Shown here piece by piece: positions 1-11,618 of a stretch of DNA of 64,000 bases (its first letter is position 1; each line of letters starts with the position of its first letter). Origin of the DNA: Stereum hirsutum FP-91666 SS1 (Eukaryota; Basidiomycota; Agaricomycetes; Russulales; Stereaceae). The stretch is from the NCBI RefSeq assembly GCF_000264905.1, contig NW_006763132.1, positions 1,805,822 through 1,869,821 on the forward strand. The letters are read 5' to 3'. Made by a program: the position numbers and the translations under genes. The notes below the pieces were generated by a model that worked only from the letters and a program-made list of their open reading frames with translations, made no database searches and had not been told where the DNA came from.

Positions 1-474
1 CCGTGTTGTTTGGGTAGGACAAGGGGGAAGAAGCGGAGAGCAGGAGGATAAGACCGTAGAGGGACTTGATGATTATCACATCAATCAATGAAACAAATAT
101 ACAGAGGACAACGGGAACACACCACTGCACAGCTGAGACCGTGGAGGTGAGAGAGCATTTGCTGCCAAGAGTTGCAGTGCGTGTTCGCGGAAGACGATGC
201 TGGTCATAGTAGACAGCGAGAACTAGGATATAGATCAAAAGTAATGCTACTGATATAGGGGAATTGGGGCTCTCATAAGATATACGCACCTTGACCTGGC
301 TGGACATTAAATAACTGTTATTTATGAGCAGGATGAGCGACTCGGCGATACCTGTCGTCCACAATGCTCACGATGAGGGACGGAGAGCAGCACTGTCAAC
401 GTACCAGAAGTACCCGACCGGAAAATACGGGCCTTGCCGGACTCCTTTCCCTTGACTGCCAGCGTTGGCGACAT
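1..474 (-). CDS. Unrecognised gene, 5' end only, cut by window edge
   Basis: A minus-strand ATG at 474 opens a short exon (405-474, beginning MSPTLAVKGKESGK) followed in phase by a second exon (290-366) coding a hydrophobic stretch around TGIAESLILLINNSYLM. Further down (about 120-220) there is another coding-like block containing SIVFREHALQLL, but its frame and borders are not secure. The first intron would be only 38 bases, which is short. I do not recognise the family. The hydrophobic run suggests a membrane protein, which is inference. The gene continues beyond the left edge of the window. It is divergent from the NOP15-like gene, so the 400 bases between 474 and 873 probably hold both promoters. 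Confidence 0.3.
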
Positions 475-872
475 TCTCGAGAAACAAGAAAGAGATGGGA
501 AGAAAGTCGTGGTACGCAGCGTCGATGAACTTCAAAAAAGGTTTAGTGAAGGAGTCGTCTTAAGCTTTGCAGTGAGAGTCTGAGACACGAGCAAGAGATG
601 GGTATGACGTCGGGAACCGCGCCACTACTGTTTGCCGAGCTCTGGAACGGGCAGCGTGGGAGATGCAAATTACCCCGTTTTGGAAGGCGAGTAGCGATTT
701 CGTCCACGTCCACAACCTGCTCCTAAACGGACCAGGTACAAGGACAAACAACGTCTCAAAATTCCATCTTCGCAGGCTCCTCGTCCTTCACTCCATTTCT
801 CTTCCACCAGTCCCTTCCCGGCTTAGAATTTTTCATTGTATTTCTCTAGGCTTATTCTGCTTTTTGTTCGGT

Positions 873-3252
873 ATGTCGTCTGCAGCTCCAGCACCCAAAA
901 AAGCTCGCTCGAGGAAATCAAAAACCGATCTGGCTGCTGCTGCTGCTTCTGCTCCCTCCGAGCCCACTCCTGCTGCACCAGCACCCGTACCCACGAAACT
1001 CTCGGACGATGCTGTTGATTCTACTACACCGGCTGCCGCTGAGAAGAAAAAGAGACGCAGCAAAAGAAATCGTGCTGACGATGCGGCCACCGCCACTACC
1101 ACTACTCCTACTGTCAACGACCAAGCAGAAAAGTTGATCGGCGATGCTTTGGCCTCGGCTTCTGCTGCGGCTACTTCGGTGGTGTCTCCTGCATCTACGC
1201 TTGCGGAGGGAGAGTCTGCTGTTGTCGCTCCCGTGAAGAAAGTCAAGAATAGGGCTCGGAAGAGGAAGCCTGAGGCAGAGGCTGCCGCTCCTGTGTCTGG
1301 AGAAGGCAAGGGGACGGGTGAGGACGAGGCGACGCTGCAGGTAGTGGATCAGCCGCAGGTAGAGCCGACCAAGCCAGCGAAGAAGGAGAAGAGGAAGGCG
1401 AAGAAGGCTGCGGGTGATGCTGCTGCCACTGCAGGAGAGAAGGAGAAGGAAGTGGTTGAGGAGACGGTGAAGATCGTCGAGCAGGTTTCAGCTCCAGAGC
1501 AGACGGAGGAGGGAGGGAAAAAGAAGCGGACGAGAAAGTCCAAGAAGGAGAAGGCAGCGGAAGCAGCGAGTGCCGCTGTGGCGCCAGCTGCGACGGAGGA
1601 GGCATCAGTACCGGCAGAGGTGACCATCGCAGTGACGAAGACCATCACCACAGTTGAGCCTACGGACGTCGAGGGCGGCAAGAAGAGGAAGCGCAAGGCG
1701 AAGAAGGATGTCGCGGCCGTAGTCGAGGAGAAGGAGCAAGAGGTTGCACAAGTTGTTGAGGCCGAGAAGGAGGCACCCGTTGTCGCTGTTGCGCAGGTTG
1801 AGGAGGCAGAACCGAAGTTGAAGAAACGGAGAAAGAGCAAGTCGAAGGATGCTCAAGCCGACGCCGAGCCTTCCTCGAAATCTCAAACCGCTGCCGCTGA
1901 ATCCGCTTCCTCCAAACCATCCGCTCCTACCCCTCCCGTCGCTCCTGCGCCTGCCCCCGCCCCTACCCCAGTCACCGTCTCCACGACCGCTCCTACACAA
2001 AAGGCCCCCACAAAGGTCGCCAAAGCCAACAAAAAGCCGTCAAAAGCGCCATCACCGCCTCCTGCTGTCGAAGAGAACGCCGTCGAGGCCGAGGCTTCCG
2101 ACGAGGAGGATGAGGAGAATGATGAGAACATGCACTTGCACGGATTCTCGGACGATGACGAAGACTCTTCCGATGAGGATATCGACGTTGATGACTTCGG
2201 TACAGGGGTCGATGTCGGCAAGCTGCCGACGATCGCGAAGGACGACGCGACAGTGAAGAGGAAGTTAGAGAAGGCGAAGAGGCATCCCGTCAGTTTCTGT
2301 TTATTTTTTTCTTCCACATTTTACGCTATGATCGTCTACTATTACGATGGTGCTGACTTATACTTTCTCGCCCTTCGTTTTTCTCTATAGACGGAGGATA
2401 AGGGCGTGATATACCTCGGAAGGTTGCCCCATGGGTTCTTCGAGGCTCAACTCAAGGGTTATTTCTCGCAGTTCGGAGAAGTACTGAGAGTGAGGGTGTC
2501 TCGCAATAAGAAGGTCCATATCTTCCTTATTAACCAAATCACTTTATCCTCTATGTCGTCCACTCATCCTCCACTGTCCAACCTTTCATGCCCCAAATTT
2601 GAATGACTACTGACATCTATTTCGAAAAAAAAAACATCAAATCCAGACCGGCGCCTCAAAACACTATGCCTTCATCGAATTCGACTCGTCCTCCGTCGCC
2701 CAGATCGTGGCGGAGACGATGGACAATTACCTCCTCCTCGGCCACATCCTGACCTGCAAAGTCATCCCGAAGGACGAAGTGCACCCCGAGCTTTGGGTCG
2801 GCGCGAACCGGAAGTACAGGAAGGTGCCGGGGGCGAGGGTGGAGAGGGTTAGGCATGATAAGGTGAGCTTTTTTTATACATGATAATTCGGCTTGCAGCG
2901 ACAGGTCGAGGTTTGGTGTGGAAGTATGATGTCTGATTATCGTTTTGTCCTTTTTTTTTGTGTGCAGCCACGGACGGAGGAGCAAGAGCGCGCTGCGGAA
3001 GGGAGGTTGCTCAGGAGGCAGGAGGAGAGGAAGAGGAAGCTTGCGGACGCTGGGATTGAGTACGATTTCGAGGCTGTCGCATACGTGAGTCCTCTTTCCC
3101 AACCTTCTTTCCTCTCCATAAAATTTCGCCGAATCGACATCTCGTTCTCTTCCACTCACTTCACTTTGAACTCGTTCTGTCGATACGTGTCTTGCTGACT
3201 TTGTTTGTATTGCTCATGTGCACAGAAAAAGCCGAAAGCCGTCGAGGCGTGA
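873..3252 (+). CDS. NOP15: NOP15/NIFK-like nucleolar RRM protein with long Lys-rich N-terminus
   Basis: Five exons (873-2288, 2391-2513, 2647-2862, 2968-3084, 3226-3252) give about 632 residues. The C-terminal third holds one RRM: the RNP2 strand VIYLGRLPHGFF comes at the start of exon 2, and the RNP1-like strand HYAFIEF at the start of exon 3. After it comes LWVGANRKYRKVP, which resembles the segment behind the RRM in NIFK/Nop15, factors bound to pre-60S ribosomes in the nucleolus. Known Nop15 proteins are about 220 residues. Here exon 1 adds about 470 residues of Ala/Lys/Glu-rich, disordered sequence with repeated basic clusters (KKKRRSKRNR, KKKRTRKSKKEK, GGKKRKRKAKK) separated by acidic linkers, ending in an Asp/Glu-rich patch. 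The start at 873 is the first ATG of the Ala-rich reading; an upstream in-frame ATG at 663 would add 70 residues that do not look like protein. The RRM call is firm; Nop15 orthology rests on the flanking motif. Confidence 0.85.
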
Positions 3253-3836
3253 TGCGTCTCTGTCCTGTGGCCCATTGCTCGGTGCCTCGTACTCTGCTGT
3301 ATCGTAACAGAGCGCGCGACTTACGCTCGTCTGTCTGCTTGGCGCCATGTTTTACTGTTCTCCTGAGGTCTTTGTATGTAAACATACTCGCCTATGATCC
3401 CCGTTGTGCTTGATTTTGCCCAAAACCATGGCACGTACGACTAGAATCGCACGGGTATACAGCAGCTTGCAAACTACCAATTCCATGGTCAACGCCTACG
3501 AGTCTCCACGGTTTTACTAACGTCTTCTCAACCGTCTTTGCTGACCTTGACTCCAATTGGATGTCCAAACTCGCCATATAATCGGCCATTGTCCACTGTT
3601 CATTCTTCCCATCAAAATACAGCATATAGACGCCAAGTCGATTCTACCAGTACACACGAACACAAGGCTCGCCTTCATATCCATTCGTCGTTGACATCAA
3701 CACCACTAGAGGGCGCAATAGCAGATTCATCAGAGCGAGCTCCCACGATAACGAGGGAAAGTCTTTGATCACGCACCAGAGTATCAATGACTTGCGGATA
3801 CCAAATCGCTGACTACGTGGTAGACCACCACTGTCA

Positions 3837-4161
3837 TTAAACGCAGATCTATCAGGCGTAAGGAAAATGCCCGGCCAGTCAGTCATGGGACGTCCTTGAA
3901 GACGCGAGCCCCGCCGTCTCTTTAGCGACTTTAGGCAGACAGGGAAAGTTCTCGGATGGGAAGAGATGAAGGACGGAAAGAACGCACCAGACCGATACAC
4001 TGAGAAGGGACGATGCCGAGGAGGGAACAGCAATCACCGTCTAAGAGGCACACACTCCCAACGTTCGCGCATCGCTTCTCTAGCACGGCGGCGGAAGAGA
4101 GGGTACCGCTGAAGGCGGCGACGGCAATGGCGAAGAACTGGATCTTAGCGAAGAGTTGCAT
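3837..4161 (-). CDS. Small secreted six-cysteine protein, copy A
   Basis: Exon 1 is 3988-4161 and exon 2 only 3837-3848; the 139-base intron joins in phase to give 61 residues. The first ~22 residues (MQLFAKIQFFAIAVAAFSG) are a signal peptide, and LEKR just before the mature part is a Kex2-type cleavage site. The mature peptide has spacing C-x6-C-x5-CC-x9-C-x4-C, the cysteine order of inhibitor-cystine-knot (knottin) folds. The sixth cysteine lies in exon 2, which codes only Ile-Cys-Val-stop. A TATA-like element lies near 4267-4274. Secretion is well supported; function is unknown, and fungal proteins of this type are often called effector-like. The name knottin-like is inference from cysteine spacing. 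Confidence 0.8.
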
Positions 4162-5438
4162 GTTCAAGATTCGTCGATTGAGACTGGGGATGATCGAAGA
4201 TGTGTTATCCTCACAGGCAGAGAAAAACCGAGAGCGAGGGATGTCAAAAAGAGTCCATGGGTAGAAGGCGTTATATACTGCTACACCTAGTTTTATTCGC
4301 TTACTACGTTCTTTCATCTCGGCCCACGAGAGGACCTGTGAGTCGCCAAGATCCTAGGAATTCTAGGCTACAGCCTGGTCCGCAACATGTCCGCTATTGT
4401 ACACCGGTCGTCTCACAGTGATGGGGACAATCACTGGCAAAACGTCGTGTAAGACCGAGTCACATTGTGGAAATGAGGCCATACCACCATTGCGCAAAGA
4501 TGTTAAGGAACCTCTTTCGAGCGTGTCATGAAGGCCGTGGTCTGGTGGACATATGCATGCTTCCCTGGCCTGGTGTCCTAAACGGGAGAACATGAAGAAT
4601 AAGTATCCGAGCCTCCTTGAACACGACGGACTCGGAAGAACTGAGTATGAGTTTCACTTTAACTTCCTCGGTGTAGTAAAAACTACTCATAGTCTCGCAC
4701 ACCACGGAGAACTCGGATATGAGCGACCGATGCGACCTAAGTATTCGAATCTGGGCAGAGAGACAGGAGTACGGTGAGGGACGCGATGAACTCGGACGAC
4801 AAGATGTTCGTCGCGCGTGGCTCTGATCACACCCGGAAAGTGCCGGGAGGACGGTGTTCTCTTTCAGGATCGCTGATTGAGTCACTCTACCGCGAGCCAC
4901 CGTCTTGCTCGTGGCAAGAAAGCGGCGTTATAGCCTATTTTTTAGCTCCAGAGAGTCTCCTAGCAGCTGTTATGTCCGATTTCTCCACATAAACGAGGAA
5001 CTCGGATCAGATACGACCCATGCACGACTAGTAGAATCATGCCGCGGGTATACAGCAACTTCTAAACTACCAATTCCATGGTCAACGCCTATGAGGCTCC
5101 ATTTTCTTTATCATATTTTGCTAATGTCTTCTCAACCGTTTTTGCTGGCCTTCACTTCATTTGGATGTCCAGGCTTGCCATATAAGCGACAATTGTCCAC
5201 TGTTAATTCTTCCCATCGAAATACAACACACAGATGCATAGTCCATTCCACAAGCAAACGCGAACACAAGGCTCGCCTTCATTTCCATCCGCCATTGACA
5301 TCACCTCGACTAGAGGACGCAATATCAGGTTCATCAGAGCGAGCTACTATGATAACGAGGGAGAGTCTTTGACTACGCACGAGATAATAACGCTAGGACT
5401 CCAATTCAACATGGTTGTGTGGTGAACCATCACCGTCA

Positions 5439-5764
5439 TTAAATGCAGATCTACCAGGCGTAAGTAAAATGTCCGATCCAGTCAGTCAGCCATGGACGTC
5501 CTTAAAGACGAGCACCCTATCGTCTCTCTAATGACTTGAAGCAGACGAAAGTGCTCGGATGGAAAGAGATAAATAAAGAAATGGACGCACCTCAGCGAGA
5601 CACTGAGCAGGGACGAGCCCGAGGAGGTCACAGCAATCACTAGACGTGGTGCATGCGCTCCCTACGTTCGCGCAGCGCTTGTCGAGCGCGGCGGCGGAAG
5701 AGAGGGTACCGCTGAAGGCGGCGATGGCGATGGCGAAGAACTGGATCTTAGCGAAGAACTGCAT
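5439..5764 (-). CDS. Small secreted six-cysteine protein, copy B
   Basis: This is the partner of copy A in the tandem duplication. Exon 1 is 5591-5764 and exon 2 5439-5450, with a 140-base intron; the product is 61 residues. The signal peptide (MQFFAKIQFFAIAIAAFSG), the Lys-Arg processing site before the first cysteine, and the spacing C-x6-C-x5-CC-x9-C-x4-C are all kept, although the loop between cysteines 2 and 3 (TTSSD against LLDGD in copy A) has changed. As in copy A, the last cysteine is in a 12-base exon coding Ile-Cys-Ile-stop. TATA-like element at about 5871-5878. Changes concentrated between cysteines suggest the scaffold is under constraint. Confidence 0.8.
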
Positions 5765-6751
5765 GTTTGCGATTTGTCGATTGAGACTGGGGATGATCGA
5801 AGATGTGTTGTCTTCAGAGGCAGAGAAGAATGAGAGCGAGGGATGTTCGAAAGAGTCAATGGGTAGAAGACATTATATACCATCACACCTGTTTTTATTG
5901 GCCTCTTTCATGCCTTCATCTCGGTCCAATTCACAAGGAGACCTGTGAGTCGCCACGTCCATAGGAATTCTAGACTATAGAATGGTTTGCAGCATGTCCG
6001 TTATTGTACACCGCTCGTCTCACAGTGACAGGGACAACCGCTGGCAAAACGCCATGTACGTCCGAGTCACATTGTGCATCTAAAATCATACTACCATTGC
6101 GGAAAAAAGTTAAGCAATCTTTTTACGGCGTGTAATGAAGACATACGTATGCTGCCCTGGCCTGGTGCCCTACAAAACGGCAGAGCTTGAAGAATATCCG
6201 AGCCTCCAACACGACGGACTCGCCGGAACTTGAAAGTATGAGTTTAACTTTGTCTTCAAGTTCGTCACTGTGGTAGTAGAAACTACTAATAGCGAGCATT
6301 TCACGGAGAGCTCGGATATGAGCGACCGATGCCACATATTCGAGACTGGCAGTGGACAGAGAGACAGGAGTGTGAGAGACGCGAAGAACTCGGACGATCG
6401 ACCACAGGTTCGTTGCGCGTGGCCCCGGAAAGTGCCGGAAGGACGGCGTTCTCTTTCAGGAACGCTGATTGAGTCGGCCCACCGCAACCCACTGTCTTGC
6501 TCGTCGAAACTAGGAGGTGCTACCATTCTATCTCAGACCTTGGCCCCTCAGTTCTGAAATTGCCCACTGACCCGCAAACAGTCAGTTCAAAGGCGGTCTC
6601 TGTACTTCAAACCGGTAACAAGTGTTCAAAAAATTACAAGGTTTATTGATACGGTCACAAACGGCGCCGTCAGGGAAATCATACAAGCTCGGATATACAA
6701 CAACTGCGACATCCCTGATATGCTTTCATACAAGGAGCCCGGAGAGTTGGA

Positions 6752-6934
6752 TTAGATGATATCCTCCCATGAGCCACATTCACAGGCAGGGGTCGCCCAC
6801 GTTCCATCATCACACTTATGGCATTCCCCATGAGGACCATGACAGGCTTTTGGAAGCATTACAACAGTCGGCAGCGGCTAGGTTGGTATGGAAGGCGATC
6901 AGGGTAACGCGAAAAGGATAAAGGAGAACTTCGT
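6752..6934 (-). pseudogene. Decayed small secreted Cys-rich gene
   Basis: Reading the minus strand from 6934 gives KFSFILFA, the look of a signal peptide, but the expected ATG is ACG. The frame then shifts to VTLIAFHTNLAAADCCNASK and again to a Cys-rich tail (CHGPHGECHKCDDG, ending TPACECGSWEDII) closed by TAA at 6752-6754. A good TATA box (TATATAAG) lies about 70 bases upstream at 7006-7013. Together these look like a secreted Cys-rich gene broken by loss of the start codon and two frame changes. Its cysteine pattern differs from copies A-C, so it is a different type. It could also be an intact gene with sequencing errors, or chance. Confidence 0.4.
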
Positions 6935-7621
6935 AGCGATAAGTATGGATTAAGTTGTTGTCGTGGTTGTTTTTGAGTGGAACACAGAGGGGTTGTGGTT
7001 TGCGTCTTATATATCCAACGACGTAGGCGCCTCAAGGTGCCCGATAGCAGGAAAAATGGCGAGAACTAGTTAATATTCGTCTCTCTCAACTGGAAGACCA
7101 TCCCAATCTTTTTAGATCGCCGCCTTAGCGCGGATGAAGTGGGAACAAAGGAGGCAAACGAGAGACTCAGCTCCGAATCGCTGCTATAGACGATTTCAGT
7201 AAAGTACACCTCTCGAGGCGGAGACTGGCGCATCATCTGCGCTATGGCCGGGACACTTTTTATACCCTACCAGCAAGCGAAATCCGGCAGTATTGTTGAA
7301 TAATAGCGAACCATGTTCTGTGCAAGCAATAATGTCGGATGGAAAGAAACGGCGTTAAAGCTCGAGTTCGGACTTGACTTCGTGAAGCGTTACGGAGCGG
7401 AGAAAGTTTTTGAGATTCACGCTCCAATCTTCTGTGATAAATTCAGGAATAACTCGCACCCCAATGAAACACTTCCGACGACAGGTAACAAAAGCAGACG
7501 TTCGTGGACTTGAATCCGTCGTCTGACTACTTAGACATAGTCCTACAGAGATTGCATTTAGGACGGACACGTCAAAACATGGGAAGGCTTTAAAAAATGC
7601 GCTAACTATTCGGGAATAGAC

Positions 7622-7930
7622 TCATTGGATAGTGCAGATCTGAAACATACACGCGAATCAGCCAAACATATCTAGAGCCGCACATGCCATGCCATCGTGT
7701 CTCTTCGACTAAGACCATGATCGATGGAGAGATAGATCCAAAATGAAAAGACATACAAGGTTGACACATTGGGGTTTGATGATCCCGAAGAACTCGGTAC
7801 AGCACTCGCTGTCTGTGAGACACAACTCCCCCACCGCTTGGCATCGCTTCTCTAATACTGCTGCAGAAGCAAGTGTGCTGAGGGTAGGCATAGTAGCAAC
7901 AAAGAAGAGGAAGTTGAGGGAGAATTGCAT
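7622..7930 (-). CDS. Small secreted six-cysteine protein, copy C (divergent)
   Basis: Exon 1 is 7757-7930, 174 bases as in copies A and B, and exon 2 is 7622-7639; the intron is 117 bases and the product 63 residues. A signal peptide (MQFSLNFLFFVATMP) is followed by VLEKRC with the same Kex2-type site. Cysteine spacing is C-x6-C-x5-CC-x10-C-x4-C, one residue longer in the fourth loop. Exon 2 again carries the last cysteine (Ile-Cys-Thr-Ile-Gln-stop). Sequence identity to A and B is limited to the signal, the processing site and the cysteine frame, so this is an older duplicate. Function unknown. Confidence 0.78.
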
Positions 7931-9760
7931 AGCAGCGGCTGGTTGATCCACAGCGGTCTCGTATAGGGAAACCTTGAAGGCAGAAAGAGCAAGAGAAGCC
8001 TGTGGAGGAGCTTAAATACACCTAGGCTTGAACATATGCTTTGAGTTTCTCATCCCAGGGCCACACGGGGAACCTGTGAACGATCTAGCTCTTCTGGACG
8101 GCCTCTAGAGCACTGGAGACCTGGAACTTCAGATTTTCGTCTCACAGTGATTGGGAGATCAACTCGCATCGCGAGTCTGCATCGTGATGCAGAGGTTCCT
8201 GATGATCATTATGACCACTTCCAACATTGCGGCGAAATGTCAAAGGACACCATTTGGGCATGGCTGCAGTCAGATGCACAGATACAATTGCCATATCGTT
8301 CCCATCCCGGAGAGTCGCCTCCAACCTCATGCTCTGTAAAAGGGCCAAAGGATCTGGAGGTCTCGGCGGCGAAGAGGTAAATGTGCACGATTACCTCGGC
8401 ATTTCCATCGGAGTGGTCCAGTAGTTACGATACTCTGCATGTAACACAACGGTCATGCAGATAGCGGACATAGAACCAATGTGAACCGTCTGAGTCCCAT
8501 GAGTAGTTACGGAGAAATGCCTCGTTTATAGTTAAATGAATCGATAGACGGTGGGCGTAGAACCAAGAGTGGGAGGAATATGATATTGCGACCCTTTTAA
8601 TGTCGGCCTAAGGATGAGTCAAGTGGGAGCGACCCCATAGGGATAACGGGAGTTTGCAGGGACCGCCTCCACGTTGATCCTCAGTGAGTCTTCACGTCTC
8701 AAACCTTGCGATGGGTGATGGTGAAAGTAGAAACGACGTACCCAACAACGGGCCCACCAAACTTGTACATGATATCGCGAATCAGAATCCTTTCGGATGG
8801 TCCGAGGCAGCAGAAAAAGCGAAGTCAATGGGAATTGTAGTGCCGCCTATCTGTTCACCGCGATAATGATCTTCTGTTGGACATGTACCAAATAACTTGA
8901 ACCATGAACTTTCTTGGTTCACGGAGACAATAGATCCGACAGGCCGAGAAGGCTGGTGAGTCGTCTGAGTCAGACGATACAGGTAGGGCCGCGGGAGCTT
9001 TCTCGGTAAATATTAACCATCGGAAGACAGTCTACCACGAGCAAAGATGAACGAGACAGCAGGGGTGCACATTGCGAGAGGGATCATGACGGTCAACGAG
9101 GAAGAAAGCATAGCGCCACGAAGACGTGCGGGCCACATGAGTGCGATGTGGCGCATTATTACGTCATTTATTTACTCTTTTGTGAGGTTAGAAAATAGGT
9201 TGCGGCTTTCACCTCGCGAAGGCCTTCTTTCCAAGCGACATCATAGACAACTTATGTCCCTCTGTCTGCTGGGAAATCTCTCTCAATTTCTTCGAATATT
9301 CAAAGATACTCTCAACGCTTCGTGTACACCAGACCACCGCAATCGTAGATCTTCCGGCGTCACGCCTTTGCAGACTCCTGCGACAGACTGAACTTGAAGC
9401 TCAAGCCTCACTGTGACTCCCGGGACATCTCCATGTTCTTCTCTGGTTTTCTGCGTAGCCTTCCGAACGAGGGATTCGACTGACGACATCCCTTGAAAAG
9501 TATGGAAGTTGGCTTTCCTCAGGCAGTGTGTAAGTACCGTGCCGATCAATTGGCTGACCATGAGCCACGGCTTTCCGCTCGATCTTTGGCTGGTTTTGTA
9601 CTACTCATAGTCCGCGATCGACGAGCTTCGCTGTCTGCTGGTATACATAGTGATGACGTGAAGATCGCTCTGTTCAAGTCGGAATACACTTGGGGAGCGC
9701 TCTGCCCGCCCCCTCTTCACACCCTCTCAATCAAGAACATCCACAATTCCTCTCATCTCC
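7931..9760. other. Region without a recognisable gene
   Basis: Only short reading frames with no recognisable motif, signal peptide or intron-linked continuation are present. The stretch contains the upstream region of copy C and no repeat that I can see. Confidence 0.5.
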
Positions 9761-9858
9761 GAGTAAACGTGAGTTATTTTTCTATGAGAGTTTCCTTCTA
9801 CTGTGGTCCTCCATCTTTTTCGTCTAACTCACTCTCTCATAGGCTCCCCATCACCATC

Positions 9859-10083
9859 ATGACCATCCTCAAAGTCGACAAATCAAACCCTCCCGCCTCA
9901 GCATTTTCGGAGCCCTCAGAGCCTTCTGATATCAAGCCCGCAGACTCACCGAAAGAGCAGATCACGAAACAGCAGGAGGAGAACCCGCAGGTCATGATGA
10001 CGAAGGATGAAGGAAGTAAGAAGGAAGGAAAGGAGGGGCAGGGTAAGGAGGCGAACAAGAACTGGGTTAAGCCGAGGTTGTGA
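9859..10083 (+). CDS. Small Lys/Glu-rich protein, possible frameshift at its end
   Basis: ATG at 9859 opens a 74-residue hydrophilic reading frame (MTILKVDKSNPP..., later SKKEGKEGQGKEANKNWV) ending at TGA 10081-10083. A likely 5' untranslated intron runs from GTGAGT near 9771 to CATAG just before 9843. Beyond the stop, one frame over, the sequence reads VVKAYVCRGRKECAKCGG up to a canonical GTGAGT donor at about 10145, and an acceptor (ACTGTAG) near 10225 continues that frame for about 12 more residues. So either the gene ends at 10083 or a one-base change has cut off a Cys-containing tail. I do not recognise the family. Confidence 0.45.
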   Translation: MTILKVDKSNPPASAFSEPSEPSDIKPADSPKEQITKQQEENPQVMMTKDEGSKKEGKEGQGKEANKNWVKPRL

Positions 10084-10229
10084 AGGCGTATGTGTGTCGT
10101 GGACGGAAAGAGTGCGCGAAGTGCGGTGGTGTGTTGAGCGACAGGTGAGTCTCTGGTTGGATGTCTATGTCAAGACTTGAGTTCCGTGGTATATTCACGC
10201 TTGCATGCTGACGGATTGACTGTAGGATA

Positions 10230-11618
10230 ATAAGTCACAATATTTCGTCGATATACGTGATGTAAAGCGTATCAGTGCTCAACTGCTGTTCAGACTGTTC
10301 TCACCGTATGCGATTCTGAACGCGTCCGAAAATGGTAATGAACAACACTGTTTCTGCCTTTCTGGTTGACTTAGCCCCTATCACCCAAACCCAATCCACG
10401 GCAAACAGTTCGCAGCATGATTATCATGGTATTGTTTGAATAACCGGCTTCTCCTCACCATGTCGCGCCATGTGTGTGTTCATGCCATGGAGCAGTATGC
10501 GATCCATTCCCTCTGAAGCCACTCGAGTTCCTGATAATACAGGAAATTCGTGATTTCATGTAACGGCGACGAGACGGTGAGCAAATCGGCGAAAGCTATC
10601 AGCAAGTCAGAATACAATTGAACGCCTCGTCGGTCAGGTACTTAGGATCAAGTCAGAGCGCAAAAAGTCGGAGCTTCGTGGCTTTATGGCTTTACTTTGG
10701 AGCTCGGAGCTCGACAGACAGACGAACGTGCAAAGCGATCCGAGCTCGGGAATCGGGGCCATGGCAAAGACGACAGGCACCAAGACTACTCTGGTGCCGG
10801 CGGCGTGCAATAACTTGAAAAATCGTGCTCGAAAATAATATCGTATCACTGCACGGAGTCGAGTTATGACTGTTGGCTATAGGAAGTTAGGGGAGGGGTC
10901 TGAATTCCGGGTCGAACATGGCACTGATATCGACAATAGCAGGAAAAAGGCTCGCGGGGCGTGGTGTGGAGTCTTGACTATGGAGGGGACGTCAAGTATA
11001 TTGCAAGAAGCGAATACTGAATGAAATACGACGGGACATTAGCGTACGCGTACATATGGGCAGTGGGTAGTATCCATGATGTTTCTAGTAGTAGTACCAG
11101 TAGAGCCAGTCATAGCCCCGAAAAGCGTTTGAGGACGAGTACGGTCGTCGGTGTGACAGATGATGCATACCCTCGAAGCACGCGCAGACCGACGGACGAG
11201 AGTGGTATACCCAACGTAAGTCGTATTTGCCCACAGGACCACTCCTCGTACAATAGCTGTCCGCACGCTCGCCTGAAACCAGATATGGCAGATATTCTCC
11301 GCGCATGGGTTCAAGCATGGCTTAGGAAGCTTCGGTATCGATGGTAGTGACCGGCGGGAATGGCTGGATGAGTGGATGGGGACGGGTGGGTGAAGGTGTG
11401 GTGCGCCAGTGAACTTGAAGAGGATGTTGGAGCCAAAAGGTCAGGGATCATTGTGAGACCGATATCAAAAGGGGATTGATCCTATGGCTGATATCAATGG
11501 CGACATGTGCGCAGACTGGTATGGTGCGTCAAGGGGCGGACATAGAGGCTGAGCGAGGCAGGAAGGAGTCGTGCGTCAACGAAGAGGGATCGGAGCGGAA
11601 GGAATGGGCAGTATTGTG
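10230..11618. other. Region without a recognisable gene
   Basis: Short unlinked reading frames only. Nothing supports a gene or RNA here. Confidence 0.4.

Larger units (their letters stand above)
3420..6535. repeat. Direct tandem duplication of ~1.5-1.6 kb
   Basis: The stretch from about 3420 to 4930 is repeated in the same orientation at about 5015 to 6535. Matching landmarks include the gggtatacagcarcttctaaactacc-like start (3454 and 5047), the secreted-protein gene (3837-4161 and 5439-5764), its upstream sequence, and a far upstream block around cggaaagtgccgg (4834 and 6425). The copies differ at many positions and by small indels, so the duplication is not recent. The unit carries one gene plus its whole upstream region, so gene and promoter were copied together. 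Confidence 0.85.

Noticed and set aside
1349..1840. Long minus-strand open frame opposite the NOP15-like gene
   Set aside because: It mirrors the Lys/Ala/Glu-rich exon; such biased codons leave the other strand open. No motif.
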